DNA of 64,000 nucleotides from Suilimivivens sp964393865 (GCA_964393865.1 CAYMUW010000002.1:1-64000), one strand, 5' to 3'. Numbered from the stretch's first letter, positions 44,947-54,434 are shown. A program made the numbers and translations. The notes: generated by a model not told the origin, from the letters alone.

Positions 44947-46110
44947 CTACATCCAAATGCGGTAATTACCGCTCAGTGCCAAAAAGGCAAAGAAGTACAG
45001 GCAGTTATCATAATATCTGCGCCCGCCCTGGCGAAGGGGCTCATTCCACAGCCTTTCCACCCACTTCCATGCCTGTGCAAGCTCTTCTTCATCCTCCGAT
45101 CTGCCAATCACGGCAAGGGCTCCCTGGGCAGAAGCTGCCATCATGCCTACCGGATGCAGGGCGTCCTGAGCAAGAGGCGTTCCGTCAATCTCATATACTT
45201 TCCACGGCTCCTGTTTTCCGCCCAAAAAGCGAAGCAGATTTCCCGGAGCCTTCTCCTGACCCTCACAAATTCCAAACCACTCATAATCCAGCCCGATATT
45301 GGCTGCCGTTCTGTATGCATCACTGTAAAACCAATCATGGCGGTCCTTCGTCCACTCCAGAGGCCGGCTCATGGGACTGCCGTCAAATTCTGCATATTCC
45401 GCACTCATTCCTGTCACAGGATGACAGGCCTTATTTAAATATTTCCTGCTTGCCTCTGCCGCCTGTTTAAAGAAAGGCCGATCCTCCTCATCTGCCCATA
45501 GTGCAAACAGCTCATAAAAATGAGGAAGATGATAGGAAGGATCTGTAAAATCACTTCCCGGCACAAACAATATCTGCTTGTTTTGAAGATTCCACATGGA
45601 AGCGCCGCCTCTTCCGTCACGGCCTTTATGTATACAGGCATGAAGAATCTTCCTTGCCTGCCTGGAATAGCAGTAAATTCCCTCTCCGTCTCCCCATCTG
45701 TGGGAAGCAAAGAAAAGCGCCATGGCAAAAAACTCTTCTCCGTCGGGAGCCGGACCGTAGGAGTTCTTCCTGCCGTCAAGCCCGCAGGACCATGCAAAAT
45801 ATCCCTCGTTCTCTCCTTCCTCCATCCACATATAGGTACAAGCCCACTTCCATATTCTGTCAAACTCTTCCTTTTTGTTCATCTGAACACAGATCATCAT
45901 TCCATAGGACATACCCTCCGTTCTGGCATCATGATTACCCGTGTCCTCCAGATAGCCCATATCCTCCCCTGCGGGATGATAAATCCTTTCTTCCTCACTT
46001 CCGTAAAAAAAGGTATCCCATATTTCATTCAGTCTTTGGGAAACAGCCTTTTCGGATATACCGTTTTCTACAAAAAGATTGCGGTAGCTTCCTGTTTTAA
46101 ATGCACTCAT
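44947..46110 (-). CDS. Reducing-end xylose-releasing exo-oligoxylanase (GH8, Rex)
   Basis: A glycoside hydrolase family 8 enzyme that closely resembles Bacillus halodurans Rex, which removes single xylose units from the reducing end of xylo-oligosaccharides. Conserved segments are TGNHDARTEGMSYGMM (general acid Glu65), PAPDGEEFFAMALFFASHRW, PSYHLPHFYELF and FYSDAYRTAANIGLD (candidate base Asp264). The C-terminal GRRYYDNCLYFFAFLALSGN is also conserved. There is no signal peptide, so it should act in the cytoplasm on imported oligomers. It is the first gene of the locus. Confidence 0.93.
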   Translation of the reverse strand: MSAFKTGSYRNLFVENGISEKAVSQRLNEIWDTFFYGSEEERIYHPAGEDMGYLEDTGNHDARTEGMSYGMMICVQMNKKEEFDRIWKWACTYMWMEEGENEGYFAWSCGLDGRKNSYGPAPDGEEFFAMALFFASHRWGDGEGIYCYSRQARKILHACIHKGRDGRGGASMWNLQNKQILFVPGSDFTDPSYHLPHFYELFALWADEEDRPFFKQAAEASRKYLNKACHPVTGMSAEYAEFDGSPMSRPLEWTKDRHDWFYSDAYRTAANIGLDYEWFGICEGQEKAPGNLLRFLGGKQEPWKVYEIDGTPLAQDALHPVGMMAASAQGALAVIGRSEDEEELAQAWKWVERLWNEPLRQGGRRYYDNCLYFFAFLALSGNYRIWM

Positions 46111-46248
46111 ATTCTACTTCCTTTCCTGTAGTAATTTATTATCCGCATCCTATGGACTGCGCCCATTCTTCCTGCTTTTATTTTATCTCTAAAAATCCGC
46201 CCTGTCTTTCCTTTTTCTGCTTCTTTATGCTCATTTTTTGCTCTGCAA

Positions 46249-46277
46249 ATTCTTATTGGTGTCTCCCTGCTTTTCAA
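46249..46277 (-). promoter_or_regulatory. Possible promoter of the GH8-kinase-regulator genes
   Basis: TTGAAA (46277-46272), 17 bases, AAGAAT (46254-46249) on the minus strand. The -10 is only a partial match. The 248-base gap holds this and a weak terminator; I see no gene there. Confidence 0.35.
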
Positions 46278-46299
46278 ACATTTTCCCGTCACCCAAAAT

Positions 46300-46322
46300 G
46301 AGCCTTAAAGCTTTTACTGCTC
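46300..46322 (-). terminator. Weak terminator-like hairpin
   Basis: GAGC and GCTC enclose TAAA/TTTA with a small internal loop; ATTTT follows on the minus strand. It could end the ppk-maf-HAD transcript. Confidence 0.35.
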
Positions 46323-46358
46323 TAAGACCCATTATCCCTTATATGACCTTATTCATTT

Positions 46359-46664
46359 TTAATCGGCAACAATCAGATATCTCCCGTCTCCCACGTCAAA
46401 CACCTCAGCCGCCTCCAGAATTTTTTCTGCATCCGCATTCCCGGTGCCGCTTCCTTCCTTCTCAAAGGTATACTCTGCATCATATCCCAATTCATCCAGT
46501 GCCTCCCATACCTCCTGTACGGAATGAACCACTACGGTTGTAAAAGTGTCTTCCAGAAATGCCCTTGCCTCCTCAACGTTGGAAACCACATCACCCTCCG
46601 GAAACAATTGGCTCTGCTTCTCCAGAAAGCACCGGAGCACTGCTTCATCTAATTCATCCTGCAT
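46359..46664 (-). CDS. Unrecognised 101-residue acidic protein
   Basis: An acidic soluble protein without membrane segments. It starts with DELDEAVLRCFLEKQSQLFP and ends with AEVFDVGDGRYLIVAD. I believe similar short proteins occur beside HAD phosphatases in other Lachnospiraceae, sometimes labelled glyoxalase without clear support; I recognise no catalytic motif. The start overlaps the HAD gene stop by 11 bases, so it is probably coupled to it. Confidence 0.7.
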   Translation of the reverse strand: MQDELDEAVLRCFLEKQSQLFPEGDVVSNVEEARAFLEDTFTTVVVHSVQEVWEALDELGYDAEYTFEKEGSGTGNADAEKILEAAEVFDVGDGRYLIVAD

Positions 46665-47460
46665 CTTCCAAAACCTCCTTTCGTATCACCTGGCAAACTC
46701 CCTTTTGCCTCCAGCCGGGGCAGATACGGTCTGCTGCCTGCCGCACCTCCAAAACGGCGGTATCCACTGCATAGCCGCATCCCGCCGCAAGCATCATGCC
46801 GATATCATTGTCGTTGTCACCAAATGCTATGGTCTCTCTCTTCTCTATGCCCAGATAATTCTCCAAAATCCTGAGGGCATTTCCCTTGTCCACCCCTGCA
46901 TCCATAAAATCCACCCATTCTTCCCCTGCCATGCAGACTTTCACCTTGTTCTTCCATGCGGGAATAAAGATCCGATCTCCCAGATCCCGAATGCTGTCCT
47001 TCCGGTATACCGCAACCTTGATAATCTCAGTCTTTTCCTTCAGCACATCCTCCACCTGTCTGTAGGTGTTGTGATAACCATAGGTCATCAAATCAAGAAA
47101 TTCCTTGTTTTTGCTTTCAATCAGGCTTCCGGCCGGGGTGGATACCACAATATCACATTCCCCGTAATAGGAACGAAGCATGTCCACAATACCTTCTATA
47201 TGCTCCCGCTTCATGGGCGTCACGGAAATATCCTTGTCACGATAGCAGATATAAGCGCCGTTTTCAGCAATGTAGGCAACGTCATCGGCCACCTCCCGAA
47301 ACACGTTCCGAAGACTGCCATACTGCCTGCCGCTGGCGGCGCAGAATAAAATCCCTTTCTTTTTCAGTTCCCGGATTGTATCCACCATTTCCGGATATAA
47401 ATCCGGTGTAGAATCCTTAATCAGGGTTCCGTCCACATCAGATGCAATCAGCTTGATCAT
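46654..47460 (-). CDS. Cof-type HAD-IIB phosphatase
   Basis: A haloacid dehalogenase phosphatase with motif I DVDGTLIKDS, motif II SGRQYG and motif IV FGDNDNDIGMM, and the Cof-type C2 cap between. Substrates are typically sugar phosphates or flavin precursors and cannot be inferred here. It lies 15 bases after maf. Confidence 0.9.
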   Translation of the reverse strand: MIKLIASDVDGTLIKDSTPDLYPEMVDTIRELKKKGILFCAASGRQYGSLRNVFREVADDVAYIAENGAYICYRDKDISVTPMKREHIEGIVDMLRSYYGECDIVVSTPAGSLIESKNKEFLDLMTYGYHNTYRQVEDVLKEKTEIIKVAVYRKDSIRDLGDRIFIPAWKNKVKVCMAGEEWVDFMDAGVDKGNALRILENYLGIEKRETIAFGDNDNDIGMMLAAGCGYAVDTAVLEVRQAADRICPGWRQKGVCQVIRKEVLEDAG

Positions 47461-47475
47461 TTTTATGCCTTTCTA

Positions 47476-48075
47476 TCAATCGATCTTTTTCAGCTCCTGA
47501 TACAGCCTTCCCACCGGAAGCCCTACCACATTGCTGTAATCGCCTTCAATTTTTTGTATCCATGCAGCGCATCTTCCCTGTATTCCATAAGCCCCGGCTT
47601 TATCCATAGGCTCTCCCGTAGCTACATAGTCCTCAATTTCCCTGACCGACATGGGATACATGGTTACAAGCGTCTCCTCCGAAAAGGTCCGGCTATTCTT
47701 ATGCAGTCCCTCTGTTTCGTCCTCCTGCTGCCAGATTAAGGTTACTCCGGTATACACATGATGGGATCTTCCCTGCAGAGAAGAAAGCATTTTGACCGCT
47801 TTCTCCTCATTTCCCGGTTTTCCCAAAACCTGTCCGTCCAATGCAACCACCGTATCCGCCCCTATGACAAGGCTTTCCGCTTTCTCCTCATCCGAAAGGC
47901 CTTCAAAAATCTCCGAAGCCTTAAGAAAGGAAAGCTCCTGCACCATCTCAGCCGGGTCAGTGCTCTTGGTCTTCTCCTCCGCATTACCGGGGAGCACTCT
48001 GAATTGTAATCCGATTTGTGCAAGCAGCTCTCTTCTTCTTGGGGATGCGCTTGCCAATATAATTTTTTTATTCAT
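47476..48075 (-). CDS. maf: Maf-type nucleoside triphosphate pyrophosphatase
   Basis: Hydrolyses non-canonical or pyrimidine nucleoside triphosphates (dTTP/UTP or modified). ASASPRRRELLAQIG, VIGADTVVALDG and DKAGAYGIQGRCA are the conserved motifs. I start at MNKKIILAS (48075), which overlaps the ppk stop by eight bases; the longer frame adds 31 residues without support. It has also been linked to septum inhibition. Confidence 0.92.
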   Translation of the reverse strand: MNKKIILASASPRRRELLAQIGLQFRVLPGNAEEKTKSTDPAEMVQELSFLKASEIFEGLSDEEKAESLVIGADTVVALDGQVLGKPGNEEKAVKMLSSLQGRSHHVYTGVTLIWQQEDETEGLHKNSRTFSEETLVTMYPMSVREIEDYVATGEPMDKAGAYGIQGRCAAWIQKIEGDYSNVVGLPVGRLYQELKKID

Positions 48076-50197
48076 GATGTGTTTCGGGAATGAATACTCT
48101 ACGCTCTGACACTTCGCAGTTTTCTCTGGCTGCCTGCACTGCCCGGCGTCCAAACTCCTGCTGCGCATTTACCGCTTCCTTCCCTCTCCTGTTTACTTTT
48201 TCATAGCTGCCGTCCGGCATCAACACATGAGCCTTCATGTTATCCTGAAGCTGCAGGGAAAGAATCCCCATTAACTTGGCACGCAGCTCCGGCCTTTCCA
48301 CCGGAAACATAATCTCTACCCGGCGCTCCAGATTTCTTGGCATCCAGTCCGCACTGGCACAGTAATATTCCGGCTTTCCGTCATTGGCAAAGTAGAAAAT
48401 ACGGCAATGCTCCAAAAAATTCCCTACAATGGAACGAACCGTAATATGATCCCCGATGCCGGGAAGCCCTGTTTTCAGGCAGCAAATTCCGCGGACAATC
48501 AGTTCGATTTTTACCCCTGCTTCCGCAGCCTCGTAAAGCGCTGCAATAATATCCTTATCGCACAGGCTGTTAACCTTTGCAATAATATGTCCGCCCCGTC
48601 CTGCCAGAGCATTCTCCTTTTCCCTGCCGATTAAGTATAAAAAGCGGTCCTTAAGCCATAAAGGCGCCAGTGAAAGCTTATTCCATGATAACGGCTCCGA
48701 ATAACCGGAAAGCATATTAAATACTGCTGTGGCATCCTCTCCGATAGCGGGAGAACAGGTCAAAAGCCCTACATCCGTATACAGCTTTGCGGTTGCATCA
48801 TTATAGTTTCCCGTTCCAAGGTGAACATATCTGCGGATACCGTCTTCCTCTCTTCTTACCACCAGGGTAATCTTGCTGTGGGTTTTCAGGCCCACAAGAC
48901 CGTATATAACATGGCATCCGGCTTTTTCCAGCTTTTTTGCCCACACAATATTGTTTTCCTCATCAAATCTTGCCTTAAGCTCTACCAATACGGAAACCTG
49001 CTTGCCGTTTTCTGCCGCCTGGGCAAGAGCGGCAATGATAGGCGAATTACCGCTGACACGATACAGCGTCTGTTTGATAGCCAGCACATCCTTATCTCTG
49101 GCCGCCTGTCTGATGAAGTCCACCACAGGGGTAAAGCTTTCATAAGGATGATGCAGCAGAATATCTCCCTTTCTGATCTGCTCAAAAATATCACAGTCTG
49201 CGGGAAGCTCCGGCACCGGCTGGGGCTCTGCATATCCCTTTTCCTTCAGGTGCTCAAAGCCCGAAAGCCCGTACATCTTCATCAAAAAGGTTAAATCCAG
49301 CGGCCCCTTAATCTGATAGATTTCTTCCTTTACAATGGAAAGCTCTTCACTGATAATCTGCAGCAGCCTTTCATCAATTCCCTGCTCTACCTCCAGCCTG
49401 ATCGCCTGTCCCCATTGTCTTTTCTTAAGCTGCTTTTCGATTTCCTTTAACAGATCCTCCGCTTCATCCTCCTCCAGAGAAAAATCCGCATTCCGCATAA
49501 TACGGAAAGGATAAGCGCATACAATATCATAATTTAAAAACAGCTTGCGAATGTTTCTTTCTATAACCTCCTCCAGAAGGATTACTACCTTTTCATCCTT
49601 ATTATCAGAAGGAAGCTGCACGATTCGAGACAGCACGCTGGGCACCTGTACGGTAGCAAATTCCAGCTCTCCGTCTCCGTTTTTCTTGGTTACAAGGGCT
49701 CCGATATTCAGGGATTTATTTCGAATCAAAGGAAACGGCCTGGAGGAATCCACCGCCATGGGAGTCAGTACGGGATATACATTTTCCTCAAAAAACTGAT
49801 CCACATACGCCCCTTCCTTTTCCGTAAGCTTCTCATGTCTTGAAATAACTCGAAGGCCGTTCTGCAAAAGCTGGGGCAAAAGCTCTCCGTTATAAACGGC
49901 ATACTGCCTGTCAACCAGCTCATGGGTCGCCCGATACAGCTCCTTCAGCTGCATGGCCGGCGTCATTCCCGCAATATCGGTCTTATCATATCCGGCTTCC
50001 ACCATATCCTTTAAGGATGCCACTCTGACCATAAAAAATTCATCCAGATTGGACGACGTTATACTTAAAAATTTCAGCCGTTCAAACAGAGGATTGTGTT
50101 TATCCCGTGCTTCGCTTAACACACGCTTGTCAAAAAGTACCCAGCTCAGTTCTCTGTTGCTGTAAAATCCGGGGTCCGCATATTTTGAATCTTTCAT
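48068..50197 (-). CDS. ppk1: Polyphosphate kinase 1
   Basis: Makes inorganic polyphosphate from ATP. The N-terminal FYSNRELSWVLFDKRVLSEA and SSNLDEFFMVRVASLK, and the catalytic HLGTGNYNDATAKLYTDVGL with its nearby phospho-histidine region, are intact. The length is 709-710 residues. GGAGG lies eight bases before the ATG at 50197. It is adjacent to a Ppx/GppA phosphatase that would degrade the same polymer. Confidence 0.96.
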   Translation of the reverse strand: MKDSKYADPGFYSNRELSWVLFDKRVLSEARDKHNPLFERLKFLSITSSNLDEFFMVRVASLKDMVEAGYDKTDIAGMTPAMQLKELYRATHELVDRQYAVYNGELLPQLLQNGLRVISRHEKLTEKEGAYVDQFFEENVYPVLTPMAVDSSRPFPLIRNKSLNIGALVTKKNGDGELEFATVQVPSVLSRIVQLPSDNKDEKVVILLEEVIERNIRKLFLNYDIVCAYPFRIMRNADFSLEEDEAEDLLKEIEKQLKKRQWGQAIRLEVEQGIDERLLQIISEELSIVKEEIYQIKGPLDLTFLMKMYGLSGFEHLKEKGYAEPQPVPELPADCDIFEQIRKGDILLHHPYESFTPVVDFIRQAARDKDVLAIKQTLYRVSGNSPIIAALAQAAENGKQVSVLVELKARFDEENNIVWAKKLEKAGCHVIYGLVGLKTHSKITLVVRREEDGIRRYVHLGTGNYNDATAKLYTDVGLLTCSPAIGEDATAVFNMLSGYSEPLSWNKLSLAPLWLKDRFLYLIGREKENALAGRGGHIIAKVNSLCDKDIIAALYEAAEAGVKIELIVRGICCLKTGLPGIGDHITVRSIVGNFLEHCRIFYFANDGKPEYYCASADWMPRNLERRVEIMFPVERPELRAKLMGILSLQLQDNMKAHVLMPDGSYEKVNRRGKEAVNAQQEFGRRAVQAARENCEVSERRVFIPETHHE

Positions 50198-50212
50198 CAA
50201 CCTAACCTCCGC

Positions 50213-51757
50213 CTAAATCGTTTTCTTTTGCTTAATAACGGGCTTCACGCTGTATACCTCCTCAAAGAAGGCAGCTCGTGCGCCAAACAGGCCCTTTTCC
50301 AAAGTAATATCCTCATTGGTATCTACCGTGATAATCAGTTGATTGTCCTTCAGCACGGTTTTTACATTTCTGAATTTCTGCTTATGGCTTCGATCCAGCC
50401 CGTTTGCCAGCCTGAGAAGGGCTGTCAGCTTGGCAATTTTTAAATAGGATTCCTTATCCAGCATACTGTATCTGCTCATTTCCTCATAGTAAGCAAATTC
50501 CAGATGGTTATACTTCACCACATTGGCAACGATTTCTCTTTCCATATGGGAAAGCCCGATAATCTCCGTGGACATAATGATATTGTAGGAGCACTCTCCC
50601 AAATTCCACATACTGACATACTTACCGCAGTCATGTAATATCGTGGAAAGCTGTAAAAGCAGCCTTTCTCTTTTGCCTAAGCCATGCACCTTTTTCATGC
50701 TGTCAAAAATAGTAAGGGCTATCTCCTCCAAAGTCTCGCTCCGCTTTTTGCTTCCCCGGTAGCGTTTGCTGATATTATGTGCACAGGCAATGATATCCTT
50801 CTCAAAGTCATGAGCAGACACTATAATCTTATTCTTCTCCGCATACTCATATGCAATACCGTCACACAGAGTAACTCCCGGCGCCCAGATTAAATCCGCT
50901 CCCATTACTTCCATAATTCGTTTGGTCATAATCAGCACTATATACACAAGAGGCATGCTTTCCTCCGGCATATCCCACCGTCTGGCCAGTTCGGAAAGGC
51001 CTTCGCTCTGGTACGCCTTGTGTATCTTCTCCAGAAGCTCTGCGCCGGCATATCCCCGCATTTCACTGTCAATACTCTTTTTGCGGAGCAGCGTTGAAAG
51101 ATAATCATCCACGATGATAATATTTTTGATTTCCCGGTCCCTTAAATACAGCTTCTTATAGACCGTCAGCTGGGAATCGATCAGTTCCCCCAAAAGACTT
51201 TCATATTGCCTGAAGCTGGCATTTAAATGGGCGATTCTCTCCTGCAGCCTTAAAACACCCATCTTCATATTTTGTGTGGACACCAGTGTGTCATTATCAA
51301 ACAGGGAAACCTGAATACTGCCTCCGCCGATATCCACAATTGCGGTACCGTTTTCAATAATCCGCTGGAAGCCCTCCCCCTGAAAAGCGATGGATTTATA
51401 ATCCAAAAAGCGCTGCTCGGAATTGCTTAATACACTGATTCTGATTCCGGTTCTCTGCTCAATCTGATCTAACAGGATAGCGGTATTTTCCGCCTCGCGG
51501 ATGGCGCTTGTTCCGTAAGCAACATAATCGGAAACCTGATAGGTTTTCATGATAGCCGAAAACTCACGAAGAATCCTGCATAATTCCTCCACTCTCTGAT
51601 AGCTCAGCTTTCCTGTGCTGTAGCTTTCCGTTCCCATATCAATGCTGTGCCTGATATGGTCAATCTCCTTCATGCCCTTTACCTTGGATACCTCGAATAT
51701 TTTCATGGAAAGCTCATAAGAACCCACATCAATTGCCGCAAATGTTTTAACTGCCAT
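50213..51757 (-). CDS. Ppx/GppA family phosphatase with C-terminal HD domain
   Basis: An exopolyphosphatase / guanosine pentaphosphatase type protein. The actin-like fold has AAIDVGSYELSMKIFEV, GTSAIREAEN and AIVDIGGGSIQVSLF; the C-terminal half has an HD-type domain with LSTILHDCGKYVS. The 514 residues match Ppx proteins with an HD module. It lies 15 bases upstream of ppk1, so polyphosphate synthesis and breakdown are co-expressed. Confidence 0.92.
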   Translation of the reverse strand: MAVKTFAAIDVGSYELSMKIFEVSKVKGMKEIDHIRHSIDMGTESYSTGKLSYQRVEELCRILREFSAIMKTYQVSDYVAYGTSAIREAENTAILLDQIEQRTGIRISVLSNSEQRFLDYKSIAFQGEGFQRIIENGTAIVDIGGGSIQVSLFDNDTLVSTQNMKMGVLRLQERIAHLNASFRQYESLLGELIDSQLTVYKKLYLRDREIKNIIIVDDYLSTLLRKKSIDSEMRGYAGAELLEKIHKAYQSEGLSELARRWDMPEESMPLVYIVLIMTKRIMEVMGADLIWAPGVTLCDGIAYEYAEKNKIIVSAHDFEKDIIACAHNISKRYRGSKKRSETLEEIALTIFDSMKKVHGLGKRERLLLQLSTILHDCGKYVSMWNLGECSYNIIMSTEIIGLSHMEREIVANVVKYNHLEFAYYEEMSRYSMLDKESYLKIAKLTALLRLANGLDRSHKQKFRNVKTVLKDNQLIITVDTNEDITLEKGLFGARAAFFEEVYSVKPVIKQKKTI

Positions 51758-51786
51758 GTTTCAACCACTTCCCCCTTCCCGCTCAA

Positions 51787-53106
51787 TCAAAGCACAGTAT
51801 CATCACCGTTTCTTTTACTTCCCAGCAGATAATCGATAAACTGCTGGGCGGTTCTGCCGGAAAGTCCTCCATGGGCCAGCTCCCACTTGTTTGCCTCCAG
51901 TAAAAGCTCTTCCTCCGGCATATTCACATGATAACGCTCCGCCAGTGCCCGGACAATGTCCTGAAACTCCTTTTTGTCCGGCGCCGCAAAAAAGATTGTG
52001 ACGCCAAATCTGGCTACCAGTGAAAGCTTTTCCTGCACTGTATCCCCTGCATGCAGGTCATCCCTGCGGTCTTCCTTATCGGAAAACTTCTCCCGCACCA
52101 GATGTCTTCGATTGGAGGTGGCATAAATCAACACGTTTTCCGGCTTCTTCTCCAGCCCTCCTTCAATCACTGCCTTTAAGTATTTATATTCAGTCTCAAA
52201 ATCCTCAAAACTCAGATCATCCATATAAATAATAAACTTATAATTCCTGTTCTTGATCTGGGCGATCACATCATTCAAGTCCTGAAACTGATGCTTGTAC
52301 ACCTCAATGATGCGCAGTCCCTTCTCATAATACTCGTTGGCAATGGCCTTGATGCTGGAGGATTTCCCTGTTCCTGCATCTCCAAAAAGCAGGCAGTTAT
52401 TTGCCTTTCTGCCGCTGACAAATGCCTCCGTATTTTCAATCAGCTTCCGCTTGGGTATTTCATATCCCACCAGATCATCCAGATGCACATGGGCAATATT
52501 TAAAATAGGCACTACCTTAACGCCCTCCTCGTCGTGCACCACACGAAAGGCCTTGTGAAGTCCAAATCTGCCTACCCCGTAATCTCTGTAAAATTCCGTC
52601 AGGGTTTCCTTCATCTCTTCCGGCGTATGATTGCCCGCAAACTTCACTGCCAGAGAACAAATTCTTTCCCTGATACGGCTGTTGTATACCTTGCTTTCGC
52701 TTTCACTGCTCACATAATCGGTAATCAACTCAAACCCCTGAATGCGAAGCACCTTTAACATGTCGGAAAAGTCATAATTAAATAATTCCCTGAAAATCAC
52801 AATGTCATGAAGCACCGCCTGATTGATGGTGCCTACCACTGCGCCTCTGATCTCGCAGGCTTTGCTGTAACTGTTCTCATTGTTGACCAGAAGATTGGAA
52901 AGATAGCAGTGCCACAGATTTCCATAAAACCCATGATTACCGGCCAGTTCCAAAAGACGATGGATGCAGTCATACATCAACGCCGACATTTCTTCCCGGC
53001 TTACCTTTTCATTCCTGTAATTTTCCATCAGCCACGCCATATCATACAGAAGGCTACCCTCATCTTCGCTAAAATCCTTATATACAATTAATTCCTGTTC
53101 TCTCAT
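51787..53106 (-). CDS. DUF815-family AAA+ ATPase
   Basis: A cytoplasmic ATPase with an N-terminal helical domain of about 190 residues and a C-terminal AAA+ domain. Walker A is FGDAGTGKSSSIKAI, Walker B is FIIYMDDLSFED, and an arginine-rich RRHLVREKFSDKEDRRDD segment follows. The function is unknown in the family. I start at 53106 behind GAGGATAAC. It is placed between pheA and ppx. Confidence 0.88.
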   Translation of the reverse strand: MREQELIVYKDFSEDEGSLLYDMAWLMENYRNEKVSREEMSALMYDCIHRLLELAGNHGFYGNLWHCYLSNLLVNNENSYSKACEIRGAVVGTINQAVLHDIVIFRELFNYDFSDMLKVLRIQGFELITDYVSSESESKVYNSRIRERICSLAVKFAGNHTPEEMKETLTEFYRDYGVGRFGLHKAFRVVHDEEGVKVVPILNIAHVHLDDLVGYEIPKRKLIENTEAFVSGRKANNCLLFGDAGTGKSSSIKAIANEYYEKGLRIIEVYKHQFQDLNDVIAQIKNRNYKFIIYMDDLSFEDFETEYKYLKAVIEGGLEKKPENVLIYATSNRRHLVREKFSDKEDRRDDLHAGDTVQEKLSLVARFGVTIFFAAPDKKEFQDIVRALAERYHVNMPEEELLLEANKWELAHGGLSGRTAQQFIDYLLGSKRNGDDTVL

Positions 53107-53173
53107 CGTTATCCTCATTTCTGCGCTGCTTTTGCACATAACAAGTTTAAGTCTGTGGTCTTTACGCTCTGAA

Positions 53174-54298
53174 TCAGTAATTTCCCAGTACTTTCATATT
53201 TCTGGCTTCCTCGCGTAGTCCCCGCAGGGCATTCTTTACGGCGCTGTCAGCCAGATTTCCGTCAAAATCAATAAAGAAGCGGTATTCCCAGTTTCTTCCC
53301 TCAATCGGTCTGCTTTCAATTCTGTTCATATTTAAATTATTATAAATAAAGTGGGAAAGCATATGATAAAGAGAACCGCTCTCATGGGGCACCTCAAAGC
53401 AAATGCTGACCTTTCCCGCATCCTTTAAAAACACCTTCTGATTGGTCACAATAATAAATCTGGTGGAATTGGTGCTGGACTGGTTTACGCCCTTTAAAAG
53501 CACCTGAAGCCCGTACAGCTTTGCTGCATACTCACTGGCAATGGCAGCCTGACTTTTATCCTGATCCTCCGCCACCTTCTTTGCCGCAAAGGCATTGTTC
53601 TGCATGCTGATCTGCTGCCAGCGATGCTGACTTAAAAATCTGGATGACTGCATCAATGACTGGGGATGGGAATAAACCGTTTTAATGTCCGAAAGTTCCG
53701 TGCCGGGTACTCCCATCAGGCAATGCTCAATTTTAATGATCTGTTCCCCTACAATATAATTCTCAAACTCCACCAGAAGATCATAAATTTCACTGACTAT
53801 CCCTGCAGTGGAATTTTCAATAGGGAGCACCGCAAAATCTGCGCTTCCCTCATCTATGGCAATCATGGCGTCCCTGAAGGTTTCCACATGAAAGCTGTTT
53901 ACCTGATCCCCGAAATACTGCATCATTGCCGCCTGGGAATAGGCTCCTTCCGCTCCCTGAAAAACCACTCTTGCCCTGCCTTCATCCAAATGATCCACAC
54001 CGATAAAGGGAAGCTTTCCCATACTGCCATGCTCTGCCAGCATTCGGTACTGAAGCTTCCGACTCATGGACATAATCTGCTCAAATAACTCCTCTATCCC
54101 ATGACTGTTAAATTCATTGTGAGTGAGAGACTTCACCTTTCGAAGCTTCTCTTCTTCCCGTGCTTTGTCAAAAACCTTCTTACCCGTTTGAATCTTGTAT
54201 TCCGCTACCTGCCTGGAAACCTCCATCCGCTTCTCGTACAGTTCCACGATCTGGGTGTCAATCCCATCAATTTGTTCTCTTAAGTCTAATAGATCCAT
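53174..54298 (-). CDS. pheA: Bifunctional chorismate mutase / prephenate dehydratase
   Basis: The phenylalanine branch enzyme. An AroQ chorismate mutase (residues 1-85, LREQIDGIDTQIVELYEKRM) is followed by prephenate dehydratase (FQGAEGAYSQAA, PIENSTAGIV and the NSTRFIIV catalytic TRF). A C-terminal ACT domain (ESRPIEGRNWEYRFFIDF) gives Phe feedback. The 374 residues are normal. The leader is short, with no T-box or leader peptide visible. Confidence 0.96.
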   Translation of the reverse strand: MDLLDLREQIDGIDTQIVELYEKRMEVSRQVAEYKIQTGKKVFDKAREEEKLRKVKSLTHNEFNSHGIEELFEQIMSMSRKLQYRMLAEHGSMGKLPFIGVDHLDEGRARVVFQGAEGAYSQAAMMQYFGDQVNSFHVETFRDAMIAIDEGSADFAVLPIENSTAGIVSEIYDLLVEFENYIVGEQIIKIEHCLMGVPGTELSDIKTVYSHPQSLMQSSRFLSQHRWQQISMQNNAFAAKKVAEDQDKSQAAIASEYAAKLYGLQVLLKGVNQSSTNSTRFIIVTNQKVFLKDAGKVSICFEVPHESGSLYHMLSHFIYNNLNMNRIESRPIEGRNWEYRFFIDFDGNLADSAVKNALRGLREEARNMKVLGNY

Positions 54299-54339
54299 AC
54301 GCTTACCTTTCCGTCCATGTTTTCCTTAATACCGCTATC

Positions 54340-54368
54340 ATTTTATATCAAAAAAATCTGCTTATCAA
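54340..54368 (-). promoter_or_regulatory. SigA promoter of pheA
   Basis: TTGATA (54368-54363), 17 bases, TAAAAT (54345-54340) on the minus strand, about 40 bases before the pheA start. Confidence 0.65.
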
Positions 54369-54405
54369 GGCAGTTTACTTATCTTTTACCTTCCCAAAAA
54401 GCTTT

Positions 54406-54434
54406 CGGGATTTTAGGTTGCACTGCAAATCCCG
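54406..54434. promoter_or_regulatory. Inverted repeat around the -35 of the DUF5050 gene
   Basis: CGGGATTT (54406-54413) and AAATCCCG (54427-54434) flank the -35 hexamer. A second, nested palindrome TTGCA-C-TGCAA lies inside. It is a candidate operator between the divergent pheA and DUF5050 genes. Confidence 0.35.

Noticed and set aside
46107..46292. 61-codon frame upstream of the GH8 gene
   Set aside because: No ribosome binding site, odd composition, and it covers the likely promoter region.
37682..46300. Catabolite-repression (cre) sites in the xylo-oligosaccharide locus
   Set aside because: I found no convincing match to the cre consensus near the two promoters.
54299..54368. T-box or leader-peptide control of pheA
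   Set aside because: The leader after the likely promoter is only about 35 bases, with no T-box motif, Phe-rich peptide or terminator.
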